From: Methanoregula formicica SMSP
GTDB taxonomy: Archaea; Halobacteriota; Methanomicrobia; Methanomicrobiales; Methanospirillaceae
Reading direction: 5' to 3'
DNA length: 64,000 nucleotides
Assembly: GCF_000327485.1 (NCBI RefSeq)
Contig: NC_019943.1
Coordinates: forward strand, 372,001 to 436,000
The notes beneath the pieces were generated by a model, which saw only the letters and a program-made list of their open reading frames with translations, was not told where the DNA came from and made no database searches. Positions 8,380 to 17,762 of this stretch are shown here, piece after piece. Numbering within the stretch: the first letter of the stretch is position 1; every line of letters starts with the position of its first letter. A program made the position numbers and the translations under genes.

Positions 8380-10019
8380 CCCTCACCGCGTTCATCCTTG
8401 ACGGGTACGTGGACGAGCCCGCGTGCCTCGGCGTCCCCCCCTACATCTCCCCGTATGTCCGCACCGTGGCTGGAGCGCTGCTTGCCCACGGCTATTCCAT
8501 CCGGTATCTCACCATCGACCAGCTGCGTAAAGAGCCGCTGCGTGCTGGTGATCTGAACAAGGCGGAGCTGCTGGTCATGATCGCGGGGGTGACGGTACCG
8601 GGGAAATACCTCGGGGGCACCCCGGCAACGCTCACTGAGATCCAGCAGGTCGGCCACATGGTGAAGGGGCCAAAGAAACTGATCGGGGGCCCCATCGGCT
8701 TTGGGTATGCCGGGAAGGGTGGGCAGAAAGCGGTCCGGCAGGTGATCAGCGGATTTGATGCCCTCCTTTCCGGCGAACCGGCGGTTGCGCTGGACAACTA
8801 CCTGGACGGGAACGAGCCTGAGGGAGTACTGGATTATTCCCGCACCGATCCCTGGAGCATCACAGGGAGCAGTATTGTCGCACAGCATCCCGACTTCCCA
8901 TACGTGATGTGCGAGCTGGAGACTGCCCGGGGCTGTCCCCACGGGGCAACGGGCGGCTGTTCGTTCTGCACAGAGCCGTTCTACGGGATGCCGCGATACC
9001 GGACCATTGCCGCAGTTGCCGGGGAGGTTGCCGCACTCCATGCCCACGGTGCCCGGCACTTCCGGGTAGGCCGGCAGCCGGATGTCCTCGCGTATGGAGC
9101 CGGGCCGGGGGAGTATCCCGCACCGGAACCGGAGAAGATCGAGGCCCTCTTCTCCGCGATCTGTGCTGCCGCCCCGGAACTCCGGACGCTGCATATCGAC
9201 AACACCAACCCGCAGACCATTGCCCGGCATGAGGATGCGGCCCGGGAAGCGCTCCGGGCAATCATCCGTCACCACACCCCGGGCGATGTTGCCGCGTTCG
9301 GGATGGAGACAGCCGATCCTGTGGTTGTCCGGGCAAACAACCTGAAAGCGCTGCCGGATGAAGTCTTCCGGGCCATCGAGATCGTGAACGAAGAGGGGGG
9401 GAAGCGCCGGGACAATGTGCCCGAGCTGCTCCCGGGCCTCAACTTCGTCTGCGGGCTTGCCGGGGAGACGGAAGAGACCTATGATCTCAATGAGCAGTTC
9501 CTCGCCCGTGTCCTGGATGCCGGCCTCTCGGTGCGGCGGGTGAATATCCGGCAGGTGATGCCCTTCGAGGGCACTCGGGCTTATACGGAGAACACGCTTG
9601 GGAAGCACGAACGGAGGTTCCGGCAGTTCAAGGAATATGTCCGGAACCGGATCGACCTGCCGATGCTCCAGCGTGTATTCCCGATTGGCACGGTTCTCCG
9701 GGATGTGCGGGTCGAAGTATCGGGGGACCTCTCGTTCGGGAGGCAGCCGGGCTCTTACCCGATCCTTGTTGGCATCCCGCTCCACCTCCCTGAAAGGACG
9801 GTTACCGACGCCGTTGTCGTTGACTGGGGGATGCGATCGGTCACTGCTTTCCCTGTCCCGATCGTGATCAATACCCTGCCGGCATCTGCGATCAAGTGGC
9901 TGCCGGGCGTGGGGAAGAAGAAGGTGGCAGCTGTTATCGCGAAACGGCCGTTTAAAGACCTTGCAGCATTCCAAAAGGTGGCGGGAAACTCTCCGGTGGA
10001 TGGCCAGCTGAAATTCTGA
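8376..10019 (+). CDS. Radical SAM protein with C-terminal helix-hairpin-helix (COG1031-like)
   Basis: This 547-residue protein has a cobalamin-binding-like N-terminal region (1-165) and a radical SAM core. The cluster cysteines are C187, C195 and C198, a C-x7-C-x2-C spacing instead of the usual C-x3-C-x2-C. FGMETADP and FVCGLAGETEETYD are typical later strands of the barrel. The last 50 residues form a helix-hairpin-helix (WLPGVGKKKVAAVI), a nucleic-acid-binding motif. The combination matches the archaeal COG1031 family, whose reaction is not established. The start codon overlaps the mptE stop. The helix-hairpin-helix suggests a nucleic-acid substrate; that is inference. Confidence 0.88.
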   Translation: MTLTAFILDGYVDEPACLGVPPYISPYVRTVAGALLAHGYSIRYLTIDQLRKEPLRAGDLNKAELLVMIAGVTVPGKYLGGTPATLTEIQQVGHMVKGPKKLIGGPIGFGYAGKGGQKAVRQVISGFDALLSGEPAVALDNYLDGNEPEGVLDYSRTDPWSITGSSIVAQHPDFPYVMCELETARGCPHGATGGCSFCTEPFYGMPRYRTIAAVAGEVAALHAHGARHFRVGRQPDVLAYGAGPGEYPAPEPEKIEALFSAICAAAPELRTLHIDNTNPQTIARHEDAAREALRAIIRHHTPGDVAAFGMETADPVVVRANNLKALPDEVFRAIEIVNEEGGKRRDNVPELLPGLNFVCGLAGETEETYDLNEQFLARVLDAGLSVRRVNIRQVMPFEGTRAYTENTLGKHERRFRQFKEYVRNRIDLPMLQRVFPIGTVLRDVRVEVSGDLSFGRQPGSYPILVGIPLHLPERTVTDAVVVDWGMRSVTAFPVPIVINTLPASAIKWLPGVGKKKVAAVIAKRPFKDLAAFQKVAGNSPVDGQLKF

Positions 10020-10095
10020 TCCCGACCTCTTTTACTCTGGCAGTACCGTGCAGGCGTCTCCCGAAGCGATAATGGTGGGGGTCAAATGATGTACT

Positions 10096-11229
10096 TCAGA
10101 CCTGCCGGAGCTCGGTGACCTTCAGGATATCCGTCCGGGTCACGATGCCGACGACCTTCCCGTCCGCGACAACCGGGATCCGGCCGATGTCCTTTGTCGA
10201 CATAATTCGGAGGGCGTCGAGGACCGGTGCTTCCGGGGGGAGCGTGATGATCTCCCGTGTCATGATGTCCCGGACCTGCATGGCCTCGCGGTCGATGGGG
10301 GAGGTCCTGTTGATGTCCGCGAGCGTGATCATGCCGACCAGTGTATCGCGTTCGATGACCGGGAAACCGAGGTGTTTGCTCGTGTACATCATCGTGATGA
10401 CCTGGCTCACCGGCACTGTAGGCCCTACGGTTGCAACCGGGCTTGACATCATGGATCCGACCGTGACGTCCTGCAGGAGGTGGCTGTATTTCACGGCGCT
10501 CGACTCCATGTTCGCCCCGATATAGATGAAGAGGGCTATCAGGATCAAAAACGGTGAGAACGCAAAGAGGCCGATGATGCCAAAGAGGATGGCAAAACCC
10601 TTGCCCACATCCGCTGCAATCTGGGTTGCCCGGTGGAGGGGCATCCGCCCTGCCAGCCATGCCCGGAGAACCCTGCCCCCGTCCATGGGAAATGCCGGGA
10701 TGAGGTTGAAGAGACAGAGGATGATGTTGAGTACCCCGAGGTAGCCGAGCGTGAAGACAAGGACACCGGCCATGCCCGGGTCCGTGGTGACGGACGGGAC
10801 GGCATAGATCAACAGCGAGCAGATGATGCCGAAGATGAGGCTTGCAATCGGCCCCACAAGAGCCATCGGGAGCTCCGCCTTCGGGTCGGGTACTCCCTCT
10901 TCCATGGTCGCGATGCCCCCAAAGATCATCAGCGTGATGCTGTTGATCCCGATCCCCTTGGCCCGGGCGACAAGGGAGTGGGCGAGTTCGTGCACGAGCA
11001 CCCCGAAGAAGAGGCCCAGGGCCACGATCGCGCCGAGCACGTAGGGCATATATCCCGCAGTTGCAAGCGTAGTGTCAATGGGGACCCGGTAGATCTCCTT
11101 CAGCATGTCGATGGTCAGGGGGATCTGGCTCCCGATGATCCAGGCAAAGAGGGGGATAACAAGCAGGAACGTGTAGTGGATCAGGATCGGAATCCCGAAA
11201 ATTCGCCCGATCCGGAAAGATCCGTCCAT
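10096..11229 (-). CDS. Site-2-type membrane metalloprotease with CBS pair (M50)
   Basis: The protein is 377 residues long with six or so membrane helices. The zinc motif HELAH lies at residues 80-84 inside a helix, and the third ligand region NLIPAFPMDGG has Asp183. The C-terminal 120 residues (about 255-375) are two CBS motifs, expected to bind adenine nucleotides on the cytoplasmic side. Such proteases cut transmembrane substrates within the bilayer; the CBS pair probably senses energy state. The ATG at 11229 directly precedes the amphipathic start seen in the family. It diverges from the PRC-barrel gene, sharing a 51-base AT-rich promoter region. Confidence 0.92.
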   Translation of the reverse strand: MDGSFRIGRIFGIPILIHYTFLLVIPLFAWIIGSQIPLTIDMLKEIYRVPIDTTLATAGYMPYVLGAIVALGLFFGVLVHELAHSLVARAKGIGINSITLMIFGGIATMEEGVPDPKAELPMALVGPIASLIFGIICSLLIYAVPSVTTDPGMAGVLVFTLGYLGVLNIILCLFNLIPAFPMDGGRVLRAWLAGRMPLHRATQIAADVGKGFAILFGIIGLFAFSPFLILIALFIYIGANMESSAVKYSHLLQDVTVGSMMSSPVATVGPTVPVSQVITMMYTSKHLGFPVIERDTLVGMITLADINRTSPIDREAMQVRDIMTREIITLPPEAPVLDALRIMSTKDIGRIPVVADGKVVGIVTRTDILKVTELRQV

Positions 11230-11280
11230 AATAAAGGGTTATCTTTTTAACTCTTAAGTATATACTTTCATCTGATAACG

Positions 11281-11553
11281 ATGGAAACCCAGATTACCGA
11301 GTTGTTCGGGCTTCAGATTTACACGGACAAGGGCATGTTCATTGGCGAAGTCGAGGATGTTGTCCTCGACGTGGACTCCAAGAAGATGGAGGCGCTCGTC
11401 GTCGGCAAGGTCAACGACCAGCTCTTCGAGCTCAAGAATTACAAAGGCCTCAAGATCCCGTACCGGATCATCAGCGCCATTGACGACATCGTCCTGATCC
11501 GCCACCTGCCGGGAGCCTTTGCCGGGGGAAGCGGCAGCGGCGACATGGAATAA
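11281..11553 (+). CDS. PRC-barrel domain protein
   Basis: This is a 90-residue protein with one PRC-barrel, running from ELFGLQIYTDKG through VEDVVLDVDSKKMEALVVG to YRIISAIDDIVLI. It ends in a Gly/Ser-rich tail. Stand-alone PRC-barrel proteins are common in methanogens; some have been linked to cell division or RNA metabolism, but the role of this one is not shown. The ATG at 11281 immediately follows a TATA-like ATATAC stretch, so the mRNA may have little or no leader. Confidence 0.88.
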   Translation: METQITELFGLQIYTDKGMFIGEVEDVVLDVDSKKMEALVVGKVNDQLFELKNYKGLKIPYRIISAIDDIVLIRHLPGAFAGGSGSGDME

Positions 11554-11617
11554 TCTTATCCTAACCTTGAGGACAGCGGGAGATCCCCTATATTTTCTGC
11601 TCCCGCATGGTACTCCT

Positions 11618-12343
11618 ATGGAAAACCGGGAAATCTTCTCCACGATCACCGCCCTTCCTCCGGTTTTTGTGCGGCTTGACGGGCGGGCATTCCACCGTCT
11701 TTCTGATGTGCTGGGTCTCGAGCGGCCGTTCGACGAGTTCTTCCACAAGGCGATGGTGACGGCCTGCACTTCGCTGGTTGCCGGCAGCGGCCTCAATCCC
11801 GATCTCGCGTACACCTTCTCGGACGAGATCAGCCTGTATTTCACAAAACTCCCGTTCTCCGGCCGGGTGGAGAAGCTTGACTCGGTTTCAGCATCCTATG
11901 CCGCCAGTTCGTTCACGCTTGCGCTGGGAGGCACCACGCTTGTCGCATTCGATGCCCGGGTGATCCCGGCAACCCCGGGGTACGCGAAGGAGTACCTGGC
12001 AAACCGGCAAGCCGAGGCCTGGAGAAACCACATCAATGCCTACTGCCAGCAGGCCCTCATCGAGGAAGGGATGGACCCGAAAAAGGCGCAGGAGCGGCTT
12101 ACGGGCCTCCCGGCAAAAGCCCTTCACGAGATGATGCACGAGCGGGGCTTCAATCTCGCCACCACCCCGGCATGGCAGCGCAGGGGGACGCTCGTGTACA
12201 AGAAACTCACGGAGAAGGAAGGATTCAACCCGATAACAAAAGAGACGGTAATAACAGAGCGCAGCGCCGTGGTTGCGGAATCCGATCTCCCCCTTTTCAC
12301 GAGTCCCGACGGACTGGCGTTCCTCGCTGCGATCGTGAAATAA
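11618..12343 (+). CDS. Thg1-like 3'-5' nucleotidyltransferase (tRNA-His guanylyltransferase family)
   Basis: The start at 11618 gives 241 residues beginning MENREIF; an upstream frame extension lacks similarity. The metal-binding residues of the Thg1 palm are visible: RLDGRAFH (Asp21) and YTFSDEIS (Asp69, Glu70). RNHINAYCQQ matches the conserved helix of the family. Eukaryotic Thg1 adds G-1 to tRNA-His; archaeal relatives add or repair 5' nucleotides in a template-dependent way. Which activity applies here is not decidable. It lies 64 bases after the PRC-barrel gene on the same strand. Confidence 0.9.
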   Translation: MENREIFSTITALPPVFVRLDGRAFHRLSDVLGLERPFDEFFHKAMVTACTSLVAGSGLNPDLAYTFSDEISLYFTKLPFSGRVEKLDSVSASYAASSFTLALGGTTLVAFDARVIPATPGYAKEYLANRQAEAWRNHINAYCQQALIEEGMDPKKAQERLTGLPAKALHEMMHERGFNLATTPAWQRRGTLVYKKLTEKEGFNPITKETVITERSAVVAESDLPLFTSPDGLAFLAAIVK

Positions 12344-12550
12344 CCTGCATCCCGATCCCCAATCTGTTTTCCCGGAACACGCCCGGTATCCGCCCACAGG
12401 GTTTTGTGGATTTCAGGATATCGTTTTTTCTGTGGTTTTCTCATATCTTTGCACGGCATTAGATTCATATAAGTTGTTGCGGCAATCCCTCAAATTGTGC
12501 CACAAAACTAAACTCCGACCTCAATATGTTCGTATTTTTAATTAAAAAAC

Positions 12551-12557
12551 TATAAGT
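12551..12557 (+). promoter_or_regulatory. TATA box for the small ORF at 12606
   Basis: TATAAGT preceded by an A/T-rich stretch (12531-12550). The expected start of transcription, about 26 bases downstream, falls near 12580. That leaves a leader of about 25 bases containing the GGAGGTG ribosome site. Confidence 0.5.
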
Positions 12558-12605
12558 ATGACTACGGTACACTATCACCTATCCACAACGTGAGGAGGTG
12601 AAAAT

Positions 12606-12680
12606 CTGTTCGACTGGGCCTTGTTCCTTAAGATTGTGATTGCAGTCCTCCAGGCAATCGTACAGAATCTGCCCGCGTAA
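12606..12680 (+). CDS. Possible 24-residue hydrophobic peptide with CTG start
   Basis: The frame is closed upstream by TGA at 12591. The only start with a proper ribosome site is CTG at 12606: GGAGGTG at 12594-12600 is almost fully complementary to the archaeal 16S tail, with seven bases between GGAGG and CTG. The peptide is one amphipathic or membrane helix (FDWALFLKIVIAVLQ then AIVQNLPA) with a single Lys. It is preceded by a TATA box and followed by a CCGGC/GCCGG hairpin (12682-12695). It resembles no family I recognise; possible roles are a membrane-acting small protein or a leader peptide. A TTG at codon 6 is the only alternative start and lacks a ribosome site. Confidence 0.55.
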   Translation: MFDWALFLKIVIAVLQAIVQNLPA

Positions 12681-12681
12681 C

Positions 12682-12695
12682 CCGGCAATCGCCGG
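12682..12695 (+). terminator. Hairpin after the small ORF
   Basis: CCGGC, loop AATC, GCCGG: a perfect 5-bp stem two bases after the stop. It is not followed directly by a T-run, so termination or RNA stability are both possible. Confidence 0.4.
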
Positions 12696-12779
12696 ACACG
12701 GGGGATGACCTTACTCCTTTTATACATGGACAATAAGGGAATTATCACACCCTGATACGGGAAAAAAGAGAAGGAAGGC

Positions 12780-12786
12780 AAAAAAA
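12780..12786 (-). terminator. T-run after ileS
   Basis: Seven T residues on the minus strand about ten bases after the ileS stop, the usual form of an archaeal termination signal. Confidence 0.5.
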
Positions 12787-12796
12787 GCCGGGAACG

Positions 12797-15700
12797 TTAT
12801 CCCGTCTTCACAATACCAATCGTCATGGAGACGCCTTCCACATCCCACTCCTTCACGGATGCAAAGTGCGATGTATCAGGTGTTGTCCCGTCCTTACTGA
12901 ACCCGAACGCCATTGCCCGCACCTCGTCCCCGATCAGGGCGATCATCTGGTCGGTATGGAGCAGGGCAAGGACGCGCTTGTCGCTGACCGAAACCTCGGC
13001 AGAGATGGTGTCCTCCACCGCAAGGTCGAGCTGTTTTCTCATCTCTTGGATCCGCCGGATCACCTCGCGGGCATAGCCCTCCGCCTCGAGGTCCGGTGTC
13101 AGTGCCACGTCCACGTAGACGGTGGCGTCGGTCATGGGCGCCGAGAAGATGTCAGCGGGGAGCTTCTCGGTGAAGGTGACATGCTCTGCCCCGATCTCGA
13201 AGGAGGCAGCGCCGTCTTTGAGGGAGAATTTTTGGCCGGCATCGACCGCTGCCTTGATGGCGTTCCCGTCTGCGGCCTCGATGAGCCCCTTGACCTTGAA
13301 CGAGTCCTTCCCGAATCCTTTTCCGAGCGCCTTCATGACCGGCTCGGCATGCCAGCCGATCCGCTCCCAGCGGCCCATGACCACGGAGACCTTCCGGGAA
13401 TTGGCCCGGTCCATACAGACCGCATTGAGACGCTCGATTGCGTCCTTCACCGGCTGGGCACTGGTCACGACCACAACCTCGGCAACCGGCCAGCGGAGTT
13501 TCCGTTTTCCGGTCTGCCGGGCATTGGCCTGTGCTTCGTCGAACGATCGGACGAGCTCGACCGCATGTTCCAGCTCCCGGTCAATAAGCGTGGATTCCCC
13601 CGCATCCCAGTCGAGCATGTGGACGCTCTCCCTGTCGTTTTTGCACCGGAGGTTCCCGTAGATCTGCTCGGTGAGGTGCGGGCAGAAGGGGGCAAGGAGC
13701 CCGATAAGCCGGCGCATGACATAGTACATTGTCTCGTACGCAAAGATCTTCTGTTCCGACTCGCCCTCAAGCCACATCCGGGGCCGGACCAGCTGGACGT
13801 ACCAGCGGGAGAGGTCTTCTAAGATGAAGTTGACGAGTTCCCGGGTTGCCCGGTGGATCTGACACTCCTTTGTAGCGCTGTCGACAAGCGAGGCCACCGT
13901 GTTGACCCGCGAGATGATGAACCGGTCCTCGTCCGGCATCTGGCGGATGTGTGCCCGGATAAAGGAGTCGTCCCAGGCACCGCTGTTCGTGGCAGGCTCG
14001 AACTTGTCGAGGATCATGTACGGGAGCGGGAAGCGGTACACGTTCCAGAGGATGTTGACCGCACGGTTGATGGTGCCGACCCCTTCCCAGTTGAACTTCA
14101 GGTCGTCCCAGGGCGCAGAGGAGGAGAGGACATAGAGCCGGAGCACGTCCACCCCGACTTTTTCAACAACATCGCCGGGGTTCACCACGTTCCCGAGGCT
14201 CTTGGACATCTTCTTGCCCTCCGCATCGAGGGCAAAACCATGCATGCAGACGCTTTTGTACGGCGCCTTGCCAAACGCGATGGTGCTGGCGCCCAGCTGT
14301 GAGTAGAACCAGCCCCGGGTCTGATCCTGCCCCTCGGTGATGAAGTCGGCCGGCCAGAGGGCTTCGAAGTTCTTTGTTTCCTTCGGGAACCCGAGCGTCG
14401 CCCACGATGCTACTGCCGAGTCGAACCAGACATCGAAGATGTCCGCGACACGCTTCATCGTGCCGCCGCAGGAGCAGGTGAAGGTCACTTCGTCCACGTA
14501 CGGGCGGTGGGGGTCAGGCAACGGTTTCCCGCTCAGTTTTTCGAGCTCCGCGATGGTGCCGACAACGTGGTACTTATCGCATTTGCCGCAGACCCAGACC
14601 GGTATCGGGATGCCCCAGTAGCGCTGGCGGGAGATGCACCAGTCGCGGGCCTCCTTGATCCAGTCGTAGAACCGGGCGGAGCCTGCCCACTCGGGGTACC
14701 AGGTCACCTTCTCCACTTCGGTGAGCATCAGGTCCCGCATCTCGGATGCCTTCAGGAACCACTGCGAGGTTGCCCGGAAGATGATGGGCGTCTTGCACCG
14801 CCAGCAGTGGCCGTAGCGGTGGGTGACTTTCTCCTGTGCCAGGAGATGGTTGCCCAGTGCAACGAGCACGTTTTCGTTTGCGTCCCGCACAAACTGCCCG
14901 GCAAACTGCCCGGCATTGTCCATGAACTTTCCTGCCCCGTCAACCGGACAGACGATCTGCAGGCCCTCTTTTGTGCCGAGCACGAAGTCGTCCCAGCCGT
15001 GGCCGGGGGCGATATGCACCATACCGGTGTTCTCGAGCGCAACGAAATCGGCTGCAACGACCCGGTGCTGGATCTCCTTCTGGAGCGGGACCTGCTCTTT
15101 TAACGGGGAGTCGTAGGTCCAGCCGACCAGATCAGTGCCTTTCTTCTTCTCCAGCACCGAGAAGTCCTGGTACCGGCCCTTCTTCAGCACAGCCTTGACA
15201 AGGGGTTCTGCGATCCAGAGGAGTTCCTCCTTGCTGTCCTTCTTTGCCAGCACTTTTGCGTACTCGAACTCCTTTGAGACCGCAACCGCGACGTTCGCAG
15301 GCAGGGTCCAGGGGGTCGTGGTCCAGATGACGAGGTATTCACCGGTCTTTCCGGTGAGGGGGAACTTGACGAAGATCGAGGGGTCGCTCTCGTCCCAGTA
15401 CTCCACTTCGGCGTCCGCAATCGCCGTCTCGCACCGGGGGCACCAGTTCACCACGCGGTGGCCGCGTTCGAGCATGCCCCGCTCCTGTGCCTTTGCAAGC
15501 GTCCACCATGCCGCCTCAATATACTCCGGTTTCACGGTCTGGTATGCATCGGCGAAGTCCAGCCAGACACCGAGGGCCAAAAACTGGTCGTCCATCAGCT
15601 TCTTGTTCTCCACCGCGAACTCCCGGCACTTCTCGATGAACGGCTGGATGCCGAACTTCTCGATGTCCTTTTTGGAGGCAAACCCCAGCGCCTGCTCGAC

Positions 15701-15982
15701 CTTCACCTCGATGGGGAGGCCGTGCATGTCGTACCCTGCCCGGTCGATGACGTTCCGGCCGTTCATGCGCTGGTAGCGCAGGAGAGAGTCCTTGATGATC
15801 TTGTTCCACGCGGTCCCAAGGTGGATATGCCCCGTGGTGTAGGGCGGCCCGTCCACGAAAAAGTACGGTCTGCATGCCGCCCGCTGCTGTCTGACTGTCT
15901 GGTAGGTTCCGTGGGTGCGCCAGTATTCCTGCACCTCACGCTCGATCTCCTTTGCACTGAAGTTCGCGGTGACTTCCTTCAC
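12797..15982 (-). CDS. ileS: Isoleucyl-tRNA synthetase
   Basis: The full-length 1061-residue class I synthetase charges tRNA-Ile with isoleucine in the cytoplasm. The HIGH motif is present as HIHLG near residue 54 (PPYTTGHIHLGT) and KMSKS at about residues 590-594 (EGKKMSKSLGNV). The editing (CP1) domain lies between them, with WTTTPWTLPAN and GMVHIAPGHGWDD. The C-terminal third is the anticodon-binding and archaeal/eukaryal-type extension. The start MKEVTANFSAKEIE fits the family. It is transcribed alone, diverging from the aldehyde dehydrogenase gene. Confidence 0.97.
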   Translation of the reverse strand: MKEVTANFSAKEIEREVQEYWRTHGTYQTVRQQRAACRPYFFVDGPPYTTGHIHLGTAWNKIIKDSLLRYQRMNGRNVIDRAGYDMHGLPIEVKVEQALGFASKKDIEKFGIQPFIEKCREFAVENKKLMDDQFLALGVWLDFADAYQTVKPEYIEAAWWTLAKAQERGMLERGHRVVNWCPRCETAIADAEVEYWDESDPSIFVKFPLTGKTGEYLVIWTTTPWTLPANVAVAVSKEFEYAKVLAKKDSKEELLWIAEPLVKAVLKKGRYQDFSVLEKKKGTDLVGWTYDSPLKEQVPLQKEIQHRVVAADFVALENTGMVHIAPGHGWDDFVLGTKEGLQIVCPVDGAGKFMDNAGQFAGQFVRDANENVLVALGNHLLAQEKVTHRYGHCWRCKTPIIFRATSQWFLKASEMRDLMLTEVEKVTWYPEWAGSARFYDWIKEARDWCISRQRYWGIPIPVWVCGKCDKYHVVGTIAELEKLSGKPLPDPHRPYVDEVTFTCSCGGTMKRVADIFDVWFDSAVASWATLGFPKETKNFEALWPADFITEGQDQTRGWFYSQLGASTIAFGKAPYKSVCMHGFALDAEGKKMSKSLGNVVNPGDVVEKVGVDVLRLYVLSSSAPWDDLKFNWEGVGTINRAVNILWNVYRFPLPYMILDKFEPATNSGAWDDSFIRAHIRQMPDEDRFIISRVNTVASLVDSATKECQIHRATRELVNFILEDLSRWYVQLVRPRMWLEGESEQKIFAYETMYYVMRRLIGLLAPFCPHLTEQIYGNLRCKNDRESVHMLDWDAGESTLIDRELEHAVELVRSFDEAQANARQTGKRKLRWPVAEVVVVTSAQPVKDAIERLNAVCMDRANSRKVSVVMGRWERIGWHAEPVMKALGKGFGKDSFKVKGLIEAADGNAIKAAVDAGQKFSLKDGAASFEIGAEHVTFTEKLPADIFSAPMTDATVYVDVALTPDLEAEGYAREVIRRIQEMRKQLDLAVEDTISAEVSVSDKRVLALLHTDQMIALIGDEVRAMAFGFSKDGTTPDTSHFASVKEWDVEGVSMTIGIVKTG

Positions 15983-16208
15983 TTACAACCCCTCTTCGTA
16001 CCCCACGCCTCCGCTTTGAGCCGGTGGAATATGCGATAGTTACGTTAGCGCCACTGCACAAAGTAGTTTTTCTCCGTTTGCCATCTCCCGCCCAGCTGGT
16101 GCAGGCTGCACCACGACGGGAGGGATCCTGCCTTCTGCCGGCCTTTTGCCGATGGTGCTATGTAGATCCTGCCGCCCATACTGGATTAAGAACAAACGGA
16201 GCATCCCG

Positions 16209-17645
16209 ATGGCCGAGACATACCCGCTCCTCTTGGGAGGAGAGAAGAAGAAGACGAAGGAGACTATTCCCGTACGGTTCCCGTACACGGGTGAACTGTA
16301 CTGCACGGTCAGCCAGGCAACGAACAATGACCTGAAGGCGGCAGTGACAAAAGCCGTGTCCGGGTTTGAGAAGACACGCCGTCTCCCCTCGCATGCAAGA
16401 GCCGGGATCCTGGAGAACCTCGCGGACACAATCCACCGGCGGGCAGCCGAGCTGATCGATGTCATGGTCATGGAAGGCGGCAAGACCCGGAAGTTCGCCA
16501 CCACCGAGGTTGCCCGGGCCGAAGTGACGGTCAGGACATCGGCAGAAGAGGCAAAACGGGTCTATGGCGAGATCATCCCCCTGGATCTGAGCAGGGATAC
16601 CGAGGGCAGGACTGGGATCCTCCGGCGCTTCCCCCTTGGTCCCGTTGCCGGGATAGTCCCGTTCAATTTCCCGCTCAACCTTGCCTGCCACAAGCTTGCG
16701 CCCGCCCTTGCTGCAGGGAACTCCGTTATCCTCAAACCGGCATCCGCCACGCCGCTTTCAAGCCTCCTTCTCGGGGAGATGGCTCTTGATGCAGGAGTAC
16801 CCCCTGAAGCGGTCAGCGTTGTGCCCTGCACGGGAGCACGTGCAGAGGTGCTTGCCCGGGACCCCCGGGTTGCATTCCTCTCCTTTACCGGCTCCTGTGC
16901 AGTCGGCTGGCACCTGCGGGAGATCGCGGGGAGGAAGAAAGTGGGGCTTGAACTGGGCGGGAACGCAGCGGTGATCGTGCACGAAGACGCAAACCTCCCG
17001 TATGCTGCCCAGCGGATCGTGACCGGCGGGTTCACGAATGCCGGGCAGGTCTGCATATCCGTCCAGCGGGTTCTCGTCCACCGGAAAATATACGAGGAAC
17101 TCGTGGAGATGATCGTTGCCGGGACAAAGGCCCTGAAGGTTGGCGACCCCCGCGATCCGACAACCGATCTGGGCCCGATGATCGACCGGCTGAAAGCGGA
17201 GGAAGCCTATCGGAAAGTGCAGGAAGCAATCCGCCAGGGTGCCCGGGCCCTCATCGGGGGGACGCTCGAAGGAACGATGTTTGCCCCGACGGTCCTTGAA
17301 GGGACGACACCGGCAATGCGGGTGAACTGCGAGGAAGTCTTCGCCCCCGTCATCTCGGTTGTGCCCTACGATGATTTCGACGAGGCGCTCCGGATCGCAA
17401 ATACCGGTGAGTACGGGCTCCAGGTCGGTATCTTCACGCAGAACCTCAACCGGGCCATGCGGGCTTACGCAGAGATGGATGTTGGGGGCGTGATCGTGAA
17501 TGACATCCCGACGTTCCGCACGGACCAGATGCCCTATGGGGGAGCCAAGGGATCGGGGCTTGGCAGGGAAGGGCCGCGGTTCGCAATCGAGGAGATGAGC
17601 GAGCTCCGGCTGATGGTCATCAACCGCGATGGCGGGATAGGATAA
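16209..17645 (+). CDS. NAD(P)-dependent aldehyde dehydrogenase (possible lactaldehyde dehydrogenase CofA)
   Basis: The start at 16209 (MAETYPLLLGG) gives 478 residues, the normal size. The active-site Cys282 lies in NAGQVCISVQRV, the general-base Glu in LELGGNA, and the cofactor site in PFNFPLNLACHKLAPALAAG and FTGSCAVGW. Methanogen homologues include CofA, which oxidises L-lactaldehyde to lactate for the side chain of coenzyme F420. Assignment to CofA is inference from organism type; other aldehydes are possible. It stands alone and diverges from ileS. Confidence 0.85.
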   Translation: MAETYPLLLGGEKKKTKETIPVRFPYTGELYCTVSQATNNDLKAAVTKAVSGFEKTRRLPSHARAGILENLADTIHRRAAELIDVMVMEGGKTRKFATTEVARAEVTVRTSAEEAKRVYGEIIPLDLSRDTEGRTGILRRFPLGPVAGIVPFNFPLNLACHKLAPALAAGNSVILKPASATPLSSLLLGEMALDAGVPPEAVSVVPCTGARAEVLARDPRVAFLSFTGSCAVGWHLREIAGRKKVGLELGGNAAVIVHEDANLPYAAQRIVTGGFTNAGQVCISVQRVLVHRKIYEELVEMIVAGTKALKVGDPRDPTTDLGPMIDRLKAEEAYRKVQEAIRQGARALIGGTLEGTMFAPTVLEGTTPAMRVNCEEVFAPVISVVPYDDFDEALRIANTGEYGLQVGIFTQNLNRAMRAYAEMDVGGVIVNDIPTFRTDQMPYGGAKGSGLGREGPRFAIEEMSELRLMVINRDGGIG

Positions 17646-17762
17646 ATTCACTCTACTTTTTTCAATGCTAATCAACGTTCAAACTTCATGGATTTTTAAA
17701 AAAAGGTAATTCATCATTTGTGTCACTAATTTTTAATACCCCTCTTGCGTTATCGGAGTTAA

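Noticed and set aside
7785-9974. 729-residue open frame on the minus strand
   Set aside because: Antisense shadow of mptE and the radical SAM gene in GC-rich DNA; sequence is low-complexity Arg/Pro/Gly and has no family motif.
12575-12781. 68-residue minus-strand frame over the small ORF
   Set aside because: No ribosome site or family resemblance; the promoter and ribosome site lie on the plus strand.
16758-17675. 305-residue minus-strand frame opposite the aldehyde dehydrogenase
   Set aside because: Shadow frame without recognisable motifs.
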